From assembly GCF_024124765.2 (NCBI RefSeq), contig NZ_JAMXSR020000002.1, positions 1,387,001 to 1,451,000 of the forward strand: a DNA stretch of 64,000 nt, written 5' to 3'. Position numbers and translations under genes: made by a program. A model generated the notes under the pieces. That model was not told the DNA's origin and ran no database searches. It was given only the letters and a program-made list of their open reading frames with translations. This stretch comes from Sphingomonas sp. H160509 (GTDB taxonomy: Bacteria; Pseudomonadota; Alphaproteobacteria; Sphingomonadales; Sphingomonadaceae). This document shows, in pieces, positions 47,303 through 57,288 of the stretch; within the stretch, counting starts at the first letter, position 1; every line of letters begins with the position of its first letter.

Positions 47303-48717
47303 TTAGCGGCTGGCTTTGGGTGGGAGGCCGTTGGCGATCTTGGCGGTTATGCGCGCCGTGTCTCCGGGTTCGGCGGTCAGGAGCGCGGCGCGCCAGGCGT
47401 AGCGCGCTTCGTAGTTTCGGCCGACGCTCCAATAGGAGTCGCCGAGGTGGTCGGCGATCTCGGCGTTGGTGGGTTCGGCCTGTGCGGCGGTTTCGAGCAG
47501 GGGGAGGCGCTCGGGCGGTGTCGCCGGAGAGGTGATAGGCCCAGCCGAGCGAGTCGGTGATCGACGCGTTGGTGGGATCGATCCGGCTGGCGCGTTCGAG
47601 CAGTTTGATCGAGGCGGGGATGTCGTCGCCGTGTTCGACTTGCGCGAAGCCGAGATAGTTGAGTGCGAGTGGTTGCGCGGGGCCGCGGGCGACGGCTTTT
47701 TCCAGTGCATCGCGCGCTTCGGGCCAGCGACCGGCCTGGTCGAGCGCGCCGCCATATTGCAGCCAATTGCCCCAGCTGCCACCCTTCGCGCCGTCGGCGG
47801 CGATGATACGTTGGTACCAGGTCGCCGCTTCGGCGGGGTTGCCGGTGGTCAGCAGCAGGTCGGCGTAGCGTTGCCAGTCGGCGGGCTCCGAACCCTTCTG
47901 GTCGACGCGGTTTTTGGCGGCGGCGAGCGCTTCGCCGTTGCGGTCGGCGGTGGCGAGGATGTCGATGCGTTCGGCGGCGGCGGCCGGTGCGGAAGGGCTC
48001 TCGGCGTCGACGCCGTCGAGCACGACGAGCGCGCGGTCGACCAGCTTGTTGCGGGCGAGCGCATCGGCGAGGAGGACGCGCGCCGCGTCGTAACTCGGGT
48101 CGGCGCGCAGGGCTGCCTGGGTCAGTGCGATCGAGAGTGGCGAGGGTTCGCCTGCGCTGAGGTCGCTGGCGAGGCGGGCGAGCAGGCGCGAGACGCCGAT
48201 CGACAGCGTTTGCCTGCGCGGTGCCGCGGCGATCAGCGCACGCGTTTCGGTGGCGAAGCGGTTGGCGACGGGGTCTTTTGCTGCGGTCGCTAGCGATGGT
48301 TCGGGGTCGCGGCCCTCGGCATGTGCGACCCACGCGTAGAGCGAGGGCGCGAGAACCACGAGGGGGCCGCTCGACAACGTGACGATCGCTGCGCTTGCGG
48401 CCTTCGCATCGTTGCGGCGGGCGGCATCGGCGAGCGGGATCAGCGCGGCGTCGGCGGGGGCTACGCCGGCCTTGTTCAGCACCGCGGCGGCGCGGGTGGC
48501 GAGCGGCACGTCGCCGGCCTCCAGCGCCTCGCGATAGGCGCGGATCGCGACGACGGGATCGTCGGGCGATGCCGCCAGCACCTTGGCGTAGCTGGCCGCT
48601 GCGAGGTCCGGCTGGCCGGCGGCGTCGGCGACGCGGGCCTTCAGATAGGCCGAGAGATCAGCCGGCGCAGCCGTGGCAGGCGCCGCCACGGCAAGACCTA
48701 GGGCTAAAAACAGACAC
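47303..48717 (-). CDS. Tetratricopeptide-repeat protein, exported (two probable indels)
   Basis: About 470 aa of TPR helices (e.g. AAASYAKVLAASPDDPVVAI, EAATWYQRIIAADGAKGGSW, LALNYLGFAQVEHGDDIPAS). A signal peptide is likely: GTG at 48717 directly after the ETF-QO stop, with one T fewer in 48706-48710 run, gives MSVLALGLAVAAPATAAPAD; otherwise GTG 48689 starts within it. A shift near 47512 divides the C-terminus, which corrected reads ERLPLLETAAQAEPTNAEIA and ends ANGLPPKASR. Genes of this type lie between ETF-QO and ispE in sphingomonads. Function unknown. Confidence 0.82.
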
Positions 48718-50379
48718 TTACATGTTGGGATAATTGGGGCCTCCGCCGCCCTCGGGTACGACCCAGTTGATATTCTGGGTGGGGTCCTTGATGTCGCAGG
48801 TCTTGCAGTGGACGCAGTTCTGCGCGTTGATGACGAACTTCGGATCGGCCGTGTCTTCGCCGACGACTTCGTAAACGCCGGCCGGGCAATAGCGTTGCGC
48901 GGGCTCGTCGTACATCGGCAGGTTGTAGGCGATCGGCACGCTCGCGTCCTTGAGCGTCAGGTGGACCGGCTGGTCCTCCTCGTGGTTGGTGTTCGAGACG
49001 AACACCGACGAGAGGCGATCGAACGTCAGGACGCCGTCGGGCTTCGGATAGACGATCGGCTTGACGAGATCCTTGCGCCACAGGCTCTCATTGTCGGGGT
49101 GATGGTGCATCGTGAAAGGCACCTTGATGCCGAGATGCTCCGCCCACATCGTCACGCCGGCGAGGCCCGAGCCGACGAGGTCGCCGAACTTCTTGACCAG
49201 CGGCACGACGTTGCGGACGACCGACAGCTCCTTCTTGACCCACGACTTCTCGAACGCCTCGGGATAGGCGGCGAGCTCGTCATGGCCGCGCTGCGAGACG
49301 ATCGCCTCGACCGCGGCCTCGGCGGCCATCATGCCGGACTTCATCGCGGTATGCGTACCCTTGATCCGCGGCACGTTGAGGAAGCCGGCACTGTCGCCGA
49401 TGAGGGCGGCACCGGGCATCACGAGCTTGGGGATCGACTGCAAACCGCCGTCGCTGATCGCGCGCGCGCCGTAGCTGACGCGCTTGGCGCCCTTCAGCAG
49501 CGCGGCGATCTCGGGATGCGTCTTCCAGCGCTGCATCTCGCTGAACGGCGAGAGATACGGGTTGGTGTAGTTCAGCCACGTGACGAAGCCGATCGAGACC
49601 TGGCCGTTCGCCTGATGATAGATCCAGCCGCCACCGTTCGAGCCGTCGGTTTCGGACAACGGCCAACCCTGCGTGTGGATGACGCGGCCGGGGACGTGGA
49701 GTTCGGGATCGATGTCCCACAGCTCCTTGATGCCGAGGCCGTACACCTGCGGATCACTGTCCTTGTCGAGTGCGAACGTCCGGATCAGTTCCTTGGTAAG
49801 GTGACCGCGGCACCCTTCCGAAAAGAAGGTGTATTTGGCGTGGAGTTCAAGGCCAGGGGTGTAGTCGCCCTTGTGCGTGCCGTCGCGCGCGACGCCCATG
49901 TCGCCGGTGGCGACGCCCTTTACCGAGCCGTCCTCGTTGAACAGGATTTCCGCCGCGGCGAACCCCGGGAAGATCTCGACGCCGAGTTCCTCCGCCTTGC
50001 CCGCGAGCCAGCGGCAGAGATTGCCGAGCGACCCGGTGTACGTACCCTTGTTGTGCATGAACGAGGGCGTGACGAAGTGCGGCATCTCGCTCTTCTTCGT
50101 CTTGGTCAGGATCCAGTGATGGTTCTCGGTCACCGGCACTTCGGCGAGCGGGCAGCCGTCCTCGCGCCAGTTCGGCAGCAGTTCGTCAAGGCTCTTGGGA
50201 TCGATGACCGCGCCGGACAGGATATGCGCGCCGACCTCGGAGCCCTTTTCGAGCACGCAGACGCTGATCTCGGCGTCCTTCGCGGCGGCCAGCTGTTTCA
50301 GGCGGATCGCTGCCGAGAGACCGGCCGGGCCAGCGCCAACGATCACCACGTCGTACGGCATCGATTCACGTGTCGTCAT
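48718..50379 (-). CDS. Electron transfer flavoprotein-ubiquinone oxidoreductase
   Basis: Passes electrons from ETF (fatty-acid and amino-acid oxidation) to ubiquinone at the inner membrane. About 553 aa, intact. FAD-binding VVIVGAGPAGLSAAIRLKQL, membrane-association region, and a C-terminal [4Fe-4S] cluster in NAQNCVHCKTCDIKDPTQNI with a further Cys in QRYCPAGVYE. ATG 50379 is preferred to 50382 for ribosome-site spacing. First gene of the run to ispE. Confidence 0.96.
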   Translation of the reverse strand: MTTRESMPYDVVIVGAGPAGLSAAIRLKQLAAAKDAEISVCVLEKGSEVGAHILSGAVIDPKSLDELLPNWREDGCPLAEVPVTENHHWILTKTKKSEMPHFVTPSFMHNKGTYTGSLGNLCRWLAGKAEELGVEIFPGFAAAEILFNEDGSVKGVATGDMGVARDGTHKGDYTPGLELHAKYTFFSEGCRGHLTKELIRTFALDKDSDPQVYGLGIKELWDIDPELHVPGRVIHTQGWPLSETDGSNGGGWIYHQANGQVSIGFVTWLNYTNPYLSPFSEMQRWKTHPEIAALLKGAKRVSYGARAISDGGLQSIPKLVMPGAALIGDSAGFLNVPRIKGTHTAMKSGMMAAEAAVEAIVSQRGHDELAAYPEAFEKSWVKKELSVVRNVVPLVKKFGDLVGSGLAGVTMWAEHLGIKVPFTMHHHPDNESLWRKDLVKPIVYPKPDGVLTFDRLSSVFVSNTNHEEDQPVHLTLKDASVPIAYNLPMYDEPAQRYCPAGVYEVVGEDTADPKFVINAQNCVHCKTCDIKDPTQNINWVVPEGGGGPNYPNM

Positions 50380-50519
50380 CATCGTCTCCCGGGGGATGTC
50401 CCCTCTTGCCTTCAGCATTGCGCCCCACCCTTCGTTCGGGCTTGGGCGGGCACCATCTTGTCCAATATGGCGATTGCGCGAGTTGACCGCCACGTCAACC
50501 GTGCAGCATAGGTTACCGC

Positions 50520-51303
50520 GTGGGGGGCGGACCAAACCATCGACTGGCGAAATACAGCGGCGAGCGCGCTCGACTGGTGGCATGAGGCTGGCGTCGACAC
50601 GCTGGTCGACGACGTCCCGCGCGACTGGTTCGCGACGCCCGAACCGCTTGTCGTACCCGCCGCTGCGCCTGCTGCACCAGTCGTCGCACCGTTTGCAATG
50701 CCCCATTTGCTGGCCGATTTCCTGGCCTGGCGGAGCAGCGCGGAGGTTCCCGAGGCGGAGTGGAGCGGAGTTTCCCTCGCTGCCGTAGGTCCGGCTGACG
50801 CTACGGTCATGGTGCTTGTCGATTGCCCCGACCGCGATGATGGCGATGCTGGCGCGTTGCTGAGTGGCGCATCGGGACGGCTGCTCGACAAGATGCTCGC
50901 GGCGATCGGTCTGACGCGCGACGAAGTGCATCTCGCGGCGGTCTGCGCAAAGCGGCCGACAGCGGGGCGGATCCAGAGCGAGGTCGAGGCTCGGCTGTCG
51001 GAAATCGCCAAGCATCACATTGGGTTGGTTGCGCCCAAGCGGTTGCTGCTGCTGGGCAATGCGGCGAGCCGTGCGATCCTCGGGACGGAATTACAGGCGG
51101 CACGCGGGCGTTTACACGGATTTAACCATAAGACCGGAGAACCGGGGTCCGGTTCGGCGTCTGGCAAAGCTTCCGACGAGACCGGCGTGGTCGCGAGCTT
51201 TCACCCCCGGTTTCTGATCGAGAAGCCCGCGGCCAAGGCCGAGGCCTGGAAGGATTTGCAGATGCTGATGCGCGGACTGACGTCGCAAGAGGGTGTGAGA
51301 TGA
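50520..51303 (+). CDS. Uracil-DNA glycosylase superfamily-like protein (indel at start)
   Basis: About 260 aa. A GTG at 50520 with one G fewer in the following G6 run gives MGADQTIDWRNTAASALDWW; as written only a later start is open. The core is UDG-like: LLDKMLAAIGLTRDEVHLAA, KRLLLLGNAASRAILG, and the C-terminal VVASFHPRFLIEKPAAKAEA (H-P motif). The first catalytic motif (usually G-E-A/Q-P-G) is replaced by VDCPDRDDGDAG, so activity is uncertain. It overlaps the transglycosylase start by 4 bp (ATGA). Confidence 0.75.
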
Positions 51304-53170
51304 TTCGGACTCTAGCTATCGTTCTGGGGCTCAGCGCCCTCCCCCTTCCCAGCACTCGCGGCGACCGTTGCCGGCGAGCCCGCTGGCGACGCGCGGCTCG
51401 GCACGACGCAGTTGATCGGCGCACCGACGATCGAGCAGATCCCCGACCAGCTCGATGCGAGCCAGCGCGAGGCCTACAGGACCGTGTTCGCGGCGATCCG
51501 CGACGGCAAGTGGACCGACGCACAGATCGGGCTCGACACGATGAAGCCCGGTCCGCTGCACGCGATCGCGCGCGCCGAGATGTATACGGCAAAGGGCTCG
51601 CCCCGCGTCGAGATGGAGCCGCTGGTCGCGCTGCTCAACGAAGCGCCCGAACTCCCCGAAGCCGCACAGATCTCGCGCCTTGCGATGACACGGGGCGCGG
51701 TCGACCTGCCCCCCCCCCACGGCACAGCGGCTTATCTGGCAGGACGGCGCGCCGCGTCGCGTCCGTGCGAAAAGCCTGCAGGGCGACATGATCGCCGCCG
51801 ACCTTGCGCTGAAGATGCAGCCTTACGTCAAGGCGGACATGGGTCGCGAAGCGCAGTCGCTGCTGGACAGCACGCCCGGCCTCACCCCAGAGGCGCTGAC
51901 CGAATGGCAGCAGAAGATCGCGTGGATCTATTTCCTCCAGGGCGACGACGTGAACGCGCGCGTGATGGCGGCAAAGGCACAGGACGGCGTCGGCGACTGG
52001 GCGGTCCAGGGCCGCTGGGTCGGCGCTCTTTCGGCATGGCGGCAGAACGACTGCGCGAATGCCGAGACCGGGTTCGAGGGTGTTGCGGCACGGGCCGGCG
52101 ATGTCGATCTCCGCGCGGCGGCTTTGTACTGGGCGTCGCGTGCGGACATGGTGTGCTCGCGCCCCGACAAGATAGAGGGTCGACTGAAGGCTGCGGCCCA
52201 GTTCGGCGAGAGCTTCTACGGCCAGCTTGCGCGCCAGCAGCTTGCGATGAAGGACAAGGGCACGTCCGTCGGCGGGCTCGTGGCCAGCGACTGGAAGGTC
52301 GTCGGCAAGCGTCCTAACGTCCGCGTCGCCGCCGCCCTAGTTGAAGTCGGCGAGACCGACCTGGCCGATACCGTGATCCGCCAGCAGGCGAAGATCGGGG
52401 ATCCGCGCGAGTTCGCCAACCTGGTCCGCGTGGCGGAAGCGCTGAGCTTGCCTGCGACGACCGTGTGGCTTGCGCACAACTGCCCGCAGGGGGTCACGTC
52501 GACCGCCGAGGCACGCTATCCGACGCCGAACTGGACGCCGGACAGCGGCTGGCACATCGACAAGGCGCTGGTCTATGCGCACACGCTCGAGGAATCGCGG
52601 TTCCGCAACACGATCAAGAGCCCGGCCGGCGCGTATGGCCTCATGCAGATCATGCCCGCCGCCGCGACCGACTTCGCGCGTGAGCGTGGCACCTCGATCG
52701 ACGTGAAAGCGCTGACCAAGCCCAGCACCAACATGGATGTCGGCCAGCGCCATCTCGAGCGGCTGCGCGACATGGCAGGCGTCACCGGCGGGCTGCTGCC
52801 CAAGGTGATCGCGGCGTATAACGCAGGCCCGCGCCCGGTCGGCGACTGGAACGCGATCGTCCACGATAACGGCGATCCGCTGATGTATATCGAGAGCATC
52901 CCGTATTGGGAGACGCGCGGCTACGTCACCACCGTGCTGCGCAACTACTGGATGTACGAGGCGCAGGGCGGCAAGAAGGCGTCGACCAGCCGCAACGCGC
53001 TGGCGCAGGGCATGTGGCCGCGCTTCCCCGGTCTGCCGGGTGCAACCGCGGTGCGGATGGCGGCCAAGCCGTACACGCAGTACCGGGCCAGCACGGCGCC
53101 GTTGAATGCCACCGTCGCGGTGAATGCCAGCGTCGGTCCGCAGTCTACCACCGTCACGCGTGCGGACTGA
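51300..53170 (+). CDS. Soluble lytic murein transglycosylase (two frameshifts)
   Basis: Periplasmic peptidoglycan-cleaving enzyme, about 620 aa. Signal peptide [18 protein letters not shown] long alpha-superhelical region (about 40-440) precedes the SLT domain: catalytic Glu in [20 protein letters not shown], then [19 protein letters not shown] and [32 protein letters not shown]. Shifts lie in C runs at about 51341-51358 and in C8 at 51711-51718; the coding frame continues cleanly on both sides. moaB follows by 5 bp. Confidence 0.93.
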
Positions 53171-53175
53171 GCTTC

Positions 53176-53703
53176 ATGCCGATCGATGAAAGCCGGATTT
53201 TCCTGCCGGTGCGGATTGCCGTGCTGACGGTGTCGGATACGCGTGGGCTTGCCGAAGATCGCTCTGGCGATACGCTGGTCGCGCGGCTGACCGAGGCGGG
53301 TCACGTTCTCGCCGACCGCCGGATCGAGAAGGACGATGTCGAGACGATAGTTTCGCGCCTGCACGCGTGGATCGGTGACCCTGAGGTCGACTGCATCATC
53401 ACCACAGGCGGCACCGGCGTTACAGGCCGCGACGTTACCCCGGAGGCTGTGGAACAGGTCGCGGAGAAGATGATCCCGGGCTTCGGCGAACTCTTCCGCA
53501 TGCTGAGCTATCAGACGATCGGCACCTCGACCGTCCAGTCGCGCGCGTGCGCCTGCGTGTCGCACGGCACCTACATATTCGCGCTGCCCGGCTCGACCGG
53601 CGCGGTGAAGGACGGCTGGGACGGCATCCTTCGCGACCAGCTCGACAGCCGTCACCGCCCCTGCAACTTCGTCGAACTGATGCCGCGGCTGCTGGAGCGC
53701 TGA
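53176..53703 (+). CDS. moaB: Molybdenum cofactor biosynthesis protein B
   Basis: 175 aa. MoaB/Mog-type fold that adenylates molybdopterin. [60 protein letters not shown] and [18 protein letters not shown] are all family segments. Likely co-transcribed with the transglycosylase. No other moa gene is in the window. Confidence 0.95.
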   Translation: MPIDESRIFLPVRIAVLTVSDTRGLAEDRSGDTLVARLTEAGHVLADRRIEKDDVETIVSRLHAWIGDPEVDCIITTGGTGVTGRDVTPEAVEQVAEKMIPGFGELFRMLSYQTIGTSTVQSRACACVSHGTYIFALPGSTGAVKDGWDGILRDQLDSRHRPCNFVELMPRLLER

Positions 53704-54016
53704 ACCTTTTGTTTGAGGGGCTCTGGTAACTCCCCCTGCCTTCCCGTCCCCGGCTAGCTGCTGCGCCCCCTGCCTGGCGTGCGAAAGAGCGACGAGTACC
53801 AAATACCGCCCTTCCCAATCTGCTGCAATTTTTGCCAAGTTGTGGCGCATCCCACCAGTCAGGACGGACAGGAACTGCGTCAGGAACTGGCGAAAATATC
53901 TTGCTGACTGAACACCTTCACCGCTGTGTACTGCTGTATTACCCAACTGGCACGGTCGATGCAGTAGTCGAGATACCGCCCAGCCGGGCGCGTCTCACCT
54001 ACTGAAGGACGCTACC
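53704..54016. other. Gene-free interval
   Basis: No supported gene. It has several GGAAC words (near 53873 and 53885) but none with a CGTT-like partner at 16-17 bases. A ribosome site (AAGGAC) for the next gene lies at its end. Confidence 0.6.
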
Positions 54017-54262
54017 ATGACCTCGATGATCCTGAAGAGCCTGGCCCTCGCTACCGTACTCGTCGCCAGCGCGCCCGCCGTTGCAGCACCTGCCCGCCCG
54101 CAGCAGACGGTCCTCAAATACGATGCGAAGACCCACCAATATTGCCTGACCGAACCCGCTGCGACCGGAAGCCTGATCGGACGAAAAACCTGCCAGACCG
54201 CCGCGCAATGGTCAGAAGCCGGATTGAAATTGCCGAAGTCGATCGAGCTTGCACAGAAGTGA
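54017..54262 (+). CDS. Small secreted protein, 81 aa
   Basis: Signal peptide MTSMILKSLALATVLVASAP ending near AVAA-APA. The mature part of about 57 residues has two Cys (HQYCLTEPAATGSLIGRKTC) that could form a disulfide. Ribosome site AAGGAC seven bases before the ATG. I recognise no named family, although similar short Cys-pair secreted proteins are common in sphingomonads. Confidence 0.75.
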   Translation: MTSMILKSLALATVLVASAPAVAAPARPQQTVLKYDAKTHQYCLTEPAATGSLIGRKTCQTAAQWSEAGLKLPKSIELAQK

Positions 54263-54322
54263 CCGGCGTTGCGCGGCTCGCCGGGTGGCGGGCCGCGTCG
54301 CGGCGTATGCACGACCAGACGG

Positions 54323-54505
54323 TCAGCCCTTGGCGGCGTGGATCAGGTCGACGAGCTGTTTGTTGATCGAAGCCCCGTGCAGATGGAGATGCACCGCGTC
54401 ATACCCCTCGCGCCGCAGTCGTTGGCGCAAGTCGTTGACCGAGTTGCACGCACCCGATCTTGCTAACTCGAAGGCGCGCTCCACCGTTGTGATCTGTTCC
54501 GTCAT
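54323..54505 (-). CDS. Small hypothetical protein, 60 aa
   Basis: MTEQITTVERAFELARSGAC then NSVNDLRQRLRREGYDAVHL and GASINKQLVDLIHAAKG. Soluble and helical with a central basic patch (RQRLRREGY). No family recognised. Coding quality is good and both flanks are gene-free, so it is probably real. Confidence 0.65.
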   Translation of the reverse strand: MTEQITTVERAFELARSGACNSVNDLRQRLRREGYDAVHLHLHGASINKQLVDLIHAAKG

Positions 54506-54673
54506 TTCTCTGCCCTAGGCGCTCTGCCGCACCTCTGCGAGCGATCATTCGCACCGGTGCAAACAGATCGAAAACGAATGTTTCACCACCGAATTAACCG
54601 TCTGGTAGGCACGTCGAATCCATGAACCCGGCGTGGGATCGGCTGGGGGCCGGTCCAAAGGGGACATCGTCGA

Positions 54674-55366
54674 ATGTACAAGTTCATGCTTATCGCGGCA
54701 CTCGCCGCAACGCCGGTGGCGCCTGCGTTCGCACAGTCCGACACCGGGCGGGATTTCGGTCGCGATGCCGGACCGGGCTACGGCGCAACCGACGGCGTCA
54801 GCGGCTTCCGTGCCGAGCCGCGCATCGGGTACGACCGCGTGATCACCGAATTGAACGTCGAGACCGCGGACGACTCGGCGAGCGTACGCGAGGGCAAGAG
54901 CGGCGTCACTTATGGTGGCGAACTCGGCTACGACATGGTCGTGAACACCGACATGATGCTAGGCGTCTATGGCGGCATCGAGGGATCGAGCGTCGAGCAG
55001 TGCTTCCCTGGCAACGGGACGGAAACGTGCCTTACCCCCGGCCGCAACCTGACGGCAGGCGTACGCGGCGGCTTCCTGCTGAACCCCAACACGGTGTTGT
55101 ACATCAAGGGCGGCTATTCGAACGGCCAGATCCGCATCGGCTATTCGGACCGTGACTTTCCCCAGGATAATTTCCGCGTGTCGGACAATCTGAGCGGTTT
55201 CCATGCCGGTGCAGGCGTGCAGACCGCGTTCGGACGCAATTTCTACGGCAAGCTCGAATATGTCTACACCGACTATAACGGCTACGAGATCACCGACGGC
55301 ACCGACAAGGCGAGCCTGGATTTCAGCCGGCATCAGGTAGTTGCAGGGCTCGGCGTTCGCTTCTGA
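54674..55366 (+). CDS. Outer-membrane beta-barrel protein (OmpA-like/porin fold)
   Basis: 230 aa. Signal peptide MYKFMLIAALAATPVAPAFA. Eight-strand barrel pattern with alternating aromatic strands (FRAEPRIGYDRVITELNVET, GGELGYDMVVNTDMMLGVYG, FYGKLEYVYTDYNGYEITDG) and the terminal Phe of outer-membrane proteins (VVAGLGVRF). A periplasmic-loop Cys pair (QCFPGNGTETCL). Stand-alone gene; function not predictable beyond structural or adhesion role. Confidence 0.88.
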   Translation: MYKFMLIAALAATPVAPAFAQSDTGRDFGRDAGPGYGATDGVSGFRAEPRIGYDRVITELNVETADDSASVREGKSGVTYGGELGYDMVVNTDMMLGVYGGIEGSSVEQCFPGNGTETCLTPGRNLTAGVRGGFLLNPNTVLYIKGGYSNGQIRIGYSDRDFPQDNFRVSDNLSGFHAGAGVQTAFGRNFYGKLEYVYTDYNGYEITDGTDKASLDFSRHQVVAGLGVRF

Positions 55367-55407
55367 TTGTTCTTGCTATGTTCTCGGACGGCGCTTAGTT
55401 TCGGTGC

Positions 55408-56478
55408 ATGAAACAGGCCCGTCCGGTTCGTGGTGCGACGCTAAATAGCGAGAGCCAGCGGTTCAACCTGCCGCAAACCGAGGCGGATGGCGACTGGCTC
55501 GACATGCGCGAGGGGATCGACGGAGTGGCGCCGAAACTGCGCACGACGGTGACGGTCGAGACGCCGCGGACGATCATCAGCCGCAACGCGTCGCCCGACG
55601 TACCGTTCGACCGTTCGATTAACCCGTACCGCGGGTGCGAGCACGGCTGCATCTATTGCTTCGCGCGACCGAGCCATGCGTTTCATGACCTGTCGCCGGG
55701 ACTGGATTTCGAGAGCAAACTGTTCGCGAAACCATCCGCGGCAGCGCTGTTGCGGGCCGAGCTCGGCAAGCCGGGATACGCCTGCGCGCCGATGGCGCTG
55801 GGGACGAACACCGATCCCTATCAACCGATCGAGAACGACTGGCGGATCACGCGCGGCATTATCGAGGTGCTCGCCGAGACCGATCATCCGCTGACGATCA
55901 CGACCAAGTCGGACCGTGTGGTGCGCGATATCGACCTGCTGGCACCGATGGCGGCGAAGGGGCTGGCGGCGGTGGCGATGTCGATCACGTCGCTCGATCC
56001 GAAGGTGGCGTTGACCGTCGAACCGCGTGCACCGCATCCGGAGCGGCGGCTGGCGGCAGTTCGCAAACTCGCCGATGCGGGGGTGCCGGTCTACGTTTCG
56101 ATCGCGCCGGTCATCCCGGCAATCACCGATCACGAGATCGAGCATCTGATCGCGCGGGCGGCGGAAGCCGGGGCGACGCGGGCGTTCTTCATCCCGGTCA
56201 GGCTGCCGCACGAGGTGGCACCGCTGTTCCGAGCTTGGCTCGACGAGCATTTTCCGGATCGCGCGGGGAAGGTGATGGCGACGATTGCGTCGCTGCGCGG
56301 GGGAAAGGATAACGATCCGAACTTCTTCACGCGGATGCAAGGGCAAGGGCCTTGGGCGGACCTGCTTGGGACGCGGTTCCGGATTGCGTGCGCAAAGCAC
56401 GGGTTGAACCGGGAACGCGTTGCTTTGCGGAGCGACTTGTTCCGCGCGCCGCGAGGGCCGCAGGGAGAGTTGTTTTGA
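55408..56478 (+). CDS. PA0069-family radical SAM protein
   Basis: 356 aa. Radical SAM cluster motif RGCEHGCIYCFARPSHAF, then ALGTNTDPYQPIENDWRITR, TITTKSDRVVRDIDLLAPM and VPVYVSIAPVIPAITDHEIE. Related to spore photoproduct lyase-like proteins; the reaction is unknown. Ends GPQGELF. No neighbours that suggest a partner. Confidence 0.93.
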   Translation: MKQARPVRGATLNSESQRFNLPQTEADGDWLDMREGIDGVAPKLRTTVTVETPRTIISRNASPDVPFDRSINPYRGCEHGCIYCFARPSHAFHDLSPGLDFESKLFAKPSAAALLRAELGKPGYACAPMALGTNTDPYQPIENDWRITRGIIEVLAETDHPLTITTKSDRVVRDIDLLAPMAAKGLAAVAMSITSLDPKVALTVEPRAPHPERRLAAVRKLADAGVPVYVSIAPVIPAITDHEIEHLIARAAEAGATRAFFIPVRLPHEVAPLFRAWLDEHFPDRAGKVMATIASLRGGKDNDPNFFTRMQGQGPWADLLGTRFRIACAKHGLNRERVALRSDLFRAPRGPQGELF

Positions 56479-56566
56479 GCGGAGGCTTGGCGGGTGGCGC
56501 GGTGGATGGCTCGGCGGGCGATCCCCGCGCTATCCCCCACGCGGGTCAGACCTGCCGTTCTGCTCC

Positions 56567-56672
56567 CCTCCCTGGAAGGGGGGGGTGGGGGTGGGTCAGC
56601 TTCCGCGCGTCCGAACCGTCATGGCTCAATTGGGCCAACCCACCCCGGCCCCCTCCCTTCAAGGGAGGGGGA
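56567..56672. repeat. Palindromic repeat, family E
   Basis: CTCCCCTCCCTGGAAGGGGG faces CCCCCTCCCTTCAAGGGAGG with GGTGGGTCAGCT / CCAACCCACCCCGG as inner arms. Between convergent radical SAM and VOC genes. Confidence 0.8.
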
Positions 56673-56751
56673 AGTCTTGGCGCTCGCTCGGTCGAGTTCT
56701 AGTACGCCACGAACCCGGCAGCTCGTCAGACCAACTTAGCGCTCATCGTCC

Positions 56752-57111
56752 TCATGCAGCGCCCTCGGGTTGCCAGAGTTCGATCGGGTTGCCTTCCGGA
56801 TCGTGGATGCGGGCGAAACGGCCGAAGCCGGGCATGTCCCACTCGGGATTGGTGATCACCGCAATCCCGGCCGCGCGGAGCGTCGCGATCAGGCCGTCGA
56901 GGTCGTCGACGCGCAGGTTGAGCATCCACGGGCGATCTGTGGGGAAATAATCGGCGTCGACGGCAAACGGCGCGAAGACGCTGGGACCTGCCTGCGTCTC
57001 CCACGATCCATACGGCACCGATCCGACGCCGAGGTGCTCGACATACCAAGCGCGTATCGCCTCCGGGTCCTTTGCCCGGAAGAAGAAGCCGCCGATCCCG
57101 GTCACGCCCAT
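56752..57111 (-). CDS. VOC (glyoxalase/dioxygenase) family protein
   Basis: 119 aa. Two beta-alpha-beta-beta-beta modules: GIGGFFFRAKDPEAIRAWYV and PWMLNLRVDDLDGLIATLRA, ending FARIHDPEGNPIELWQPEG with the metal Glu. No His is seen at the first metal position (GGFFFRA), so it may bind a ligand rather than catalyse. Alone on the minus strand. Confidence 0.88.
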   Translation of the reverse strand: MGVTGIGGFFFRAKDPEAIRAWYVEHLGVGSVPYGSWETQAGPSVFAPFAVDADYFPTDRPWMLNLRVDDLDGLIATLRAAGIAVITNPEWDMPGFGRFARIHDPEGNPIELWQPEGAA

Positions 57112-57288
57112 AGCCGCCCCCTAATGTCGCCCCGCCAAAGCCGCGGTGATGATAGCAGACGGAGCATGGCGACACAGCCTACAGACCGGTCCGTTTCGGT
57201 TGCTCTAGGGCATCGGGTATCCAGGCTACTCCCGGCACAGCGCCGGTAAGCAGCCGTGGACGTGACGCCGGTCCCAGCTTGTCAGGGC

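Noticed and set aside
53865..53900. Two GGAAC words upstream of the 81-aa secreted protein
   Set aside because: Neither has a CGTT-like element 16-17 bases downstream.
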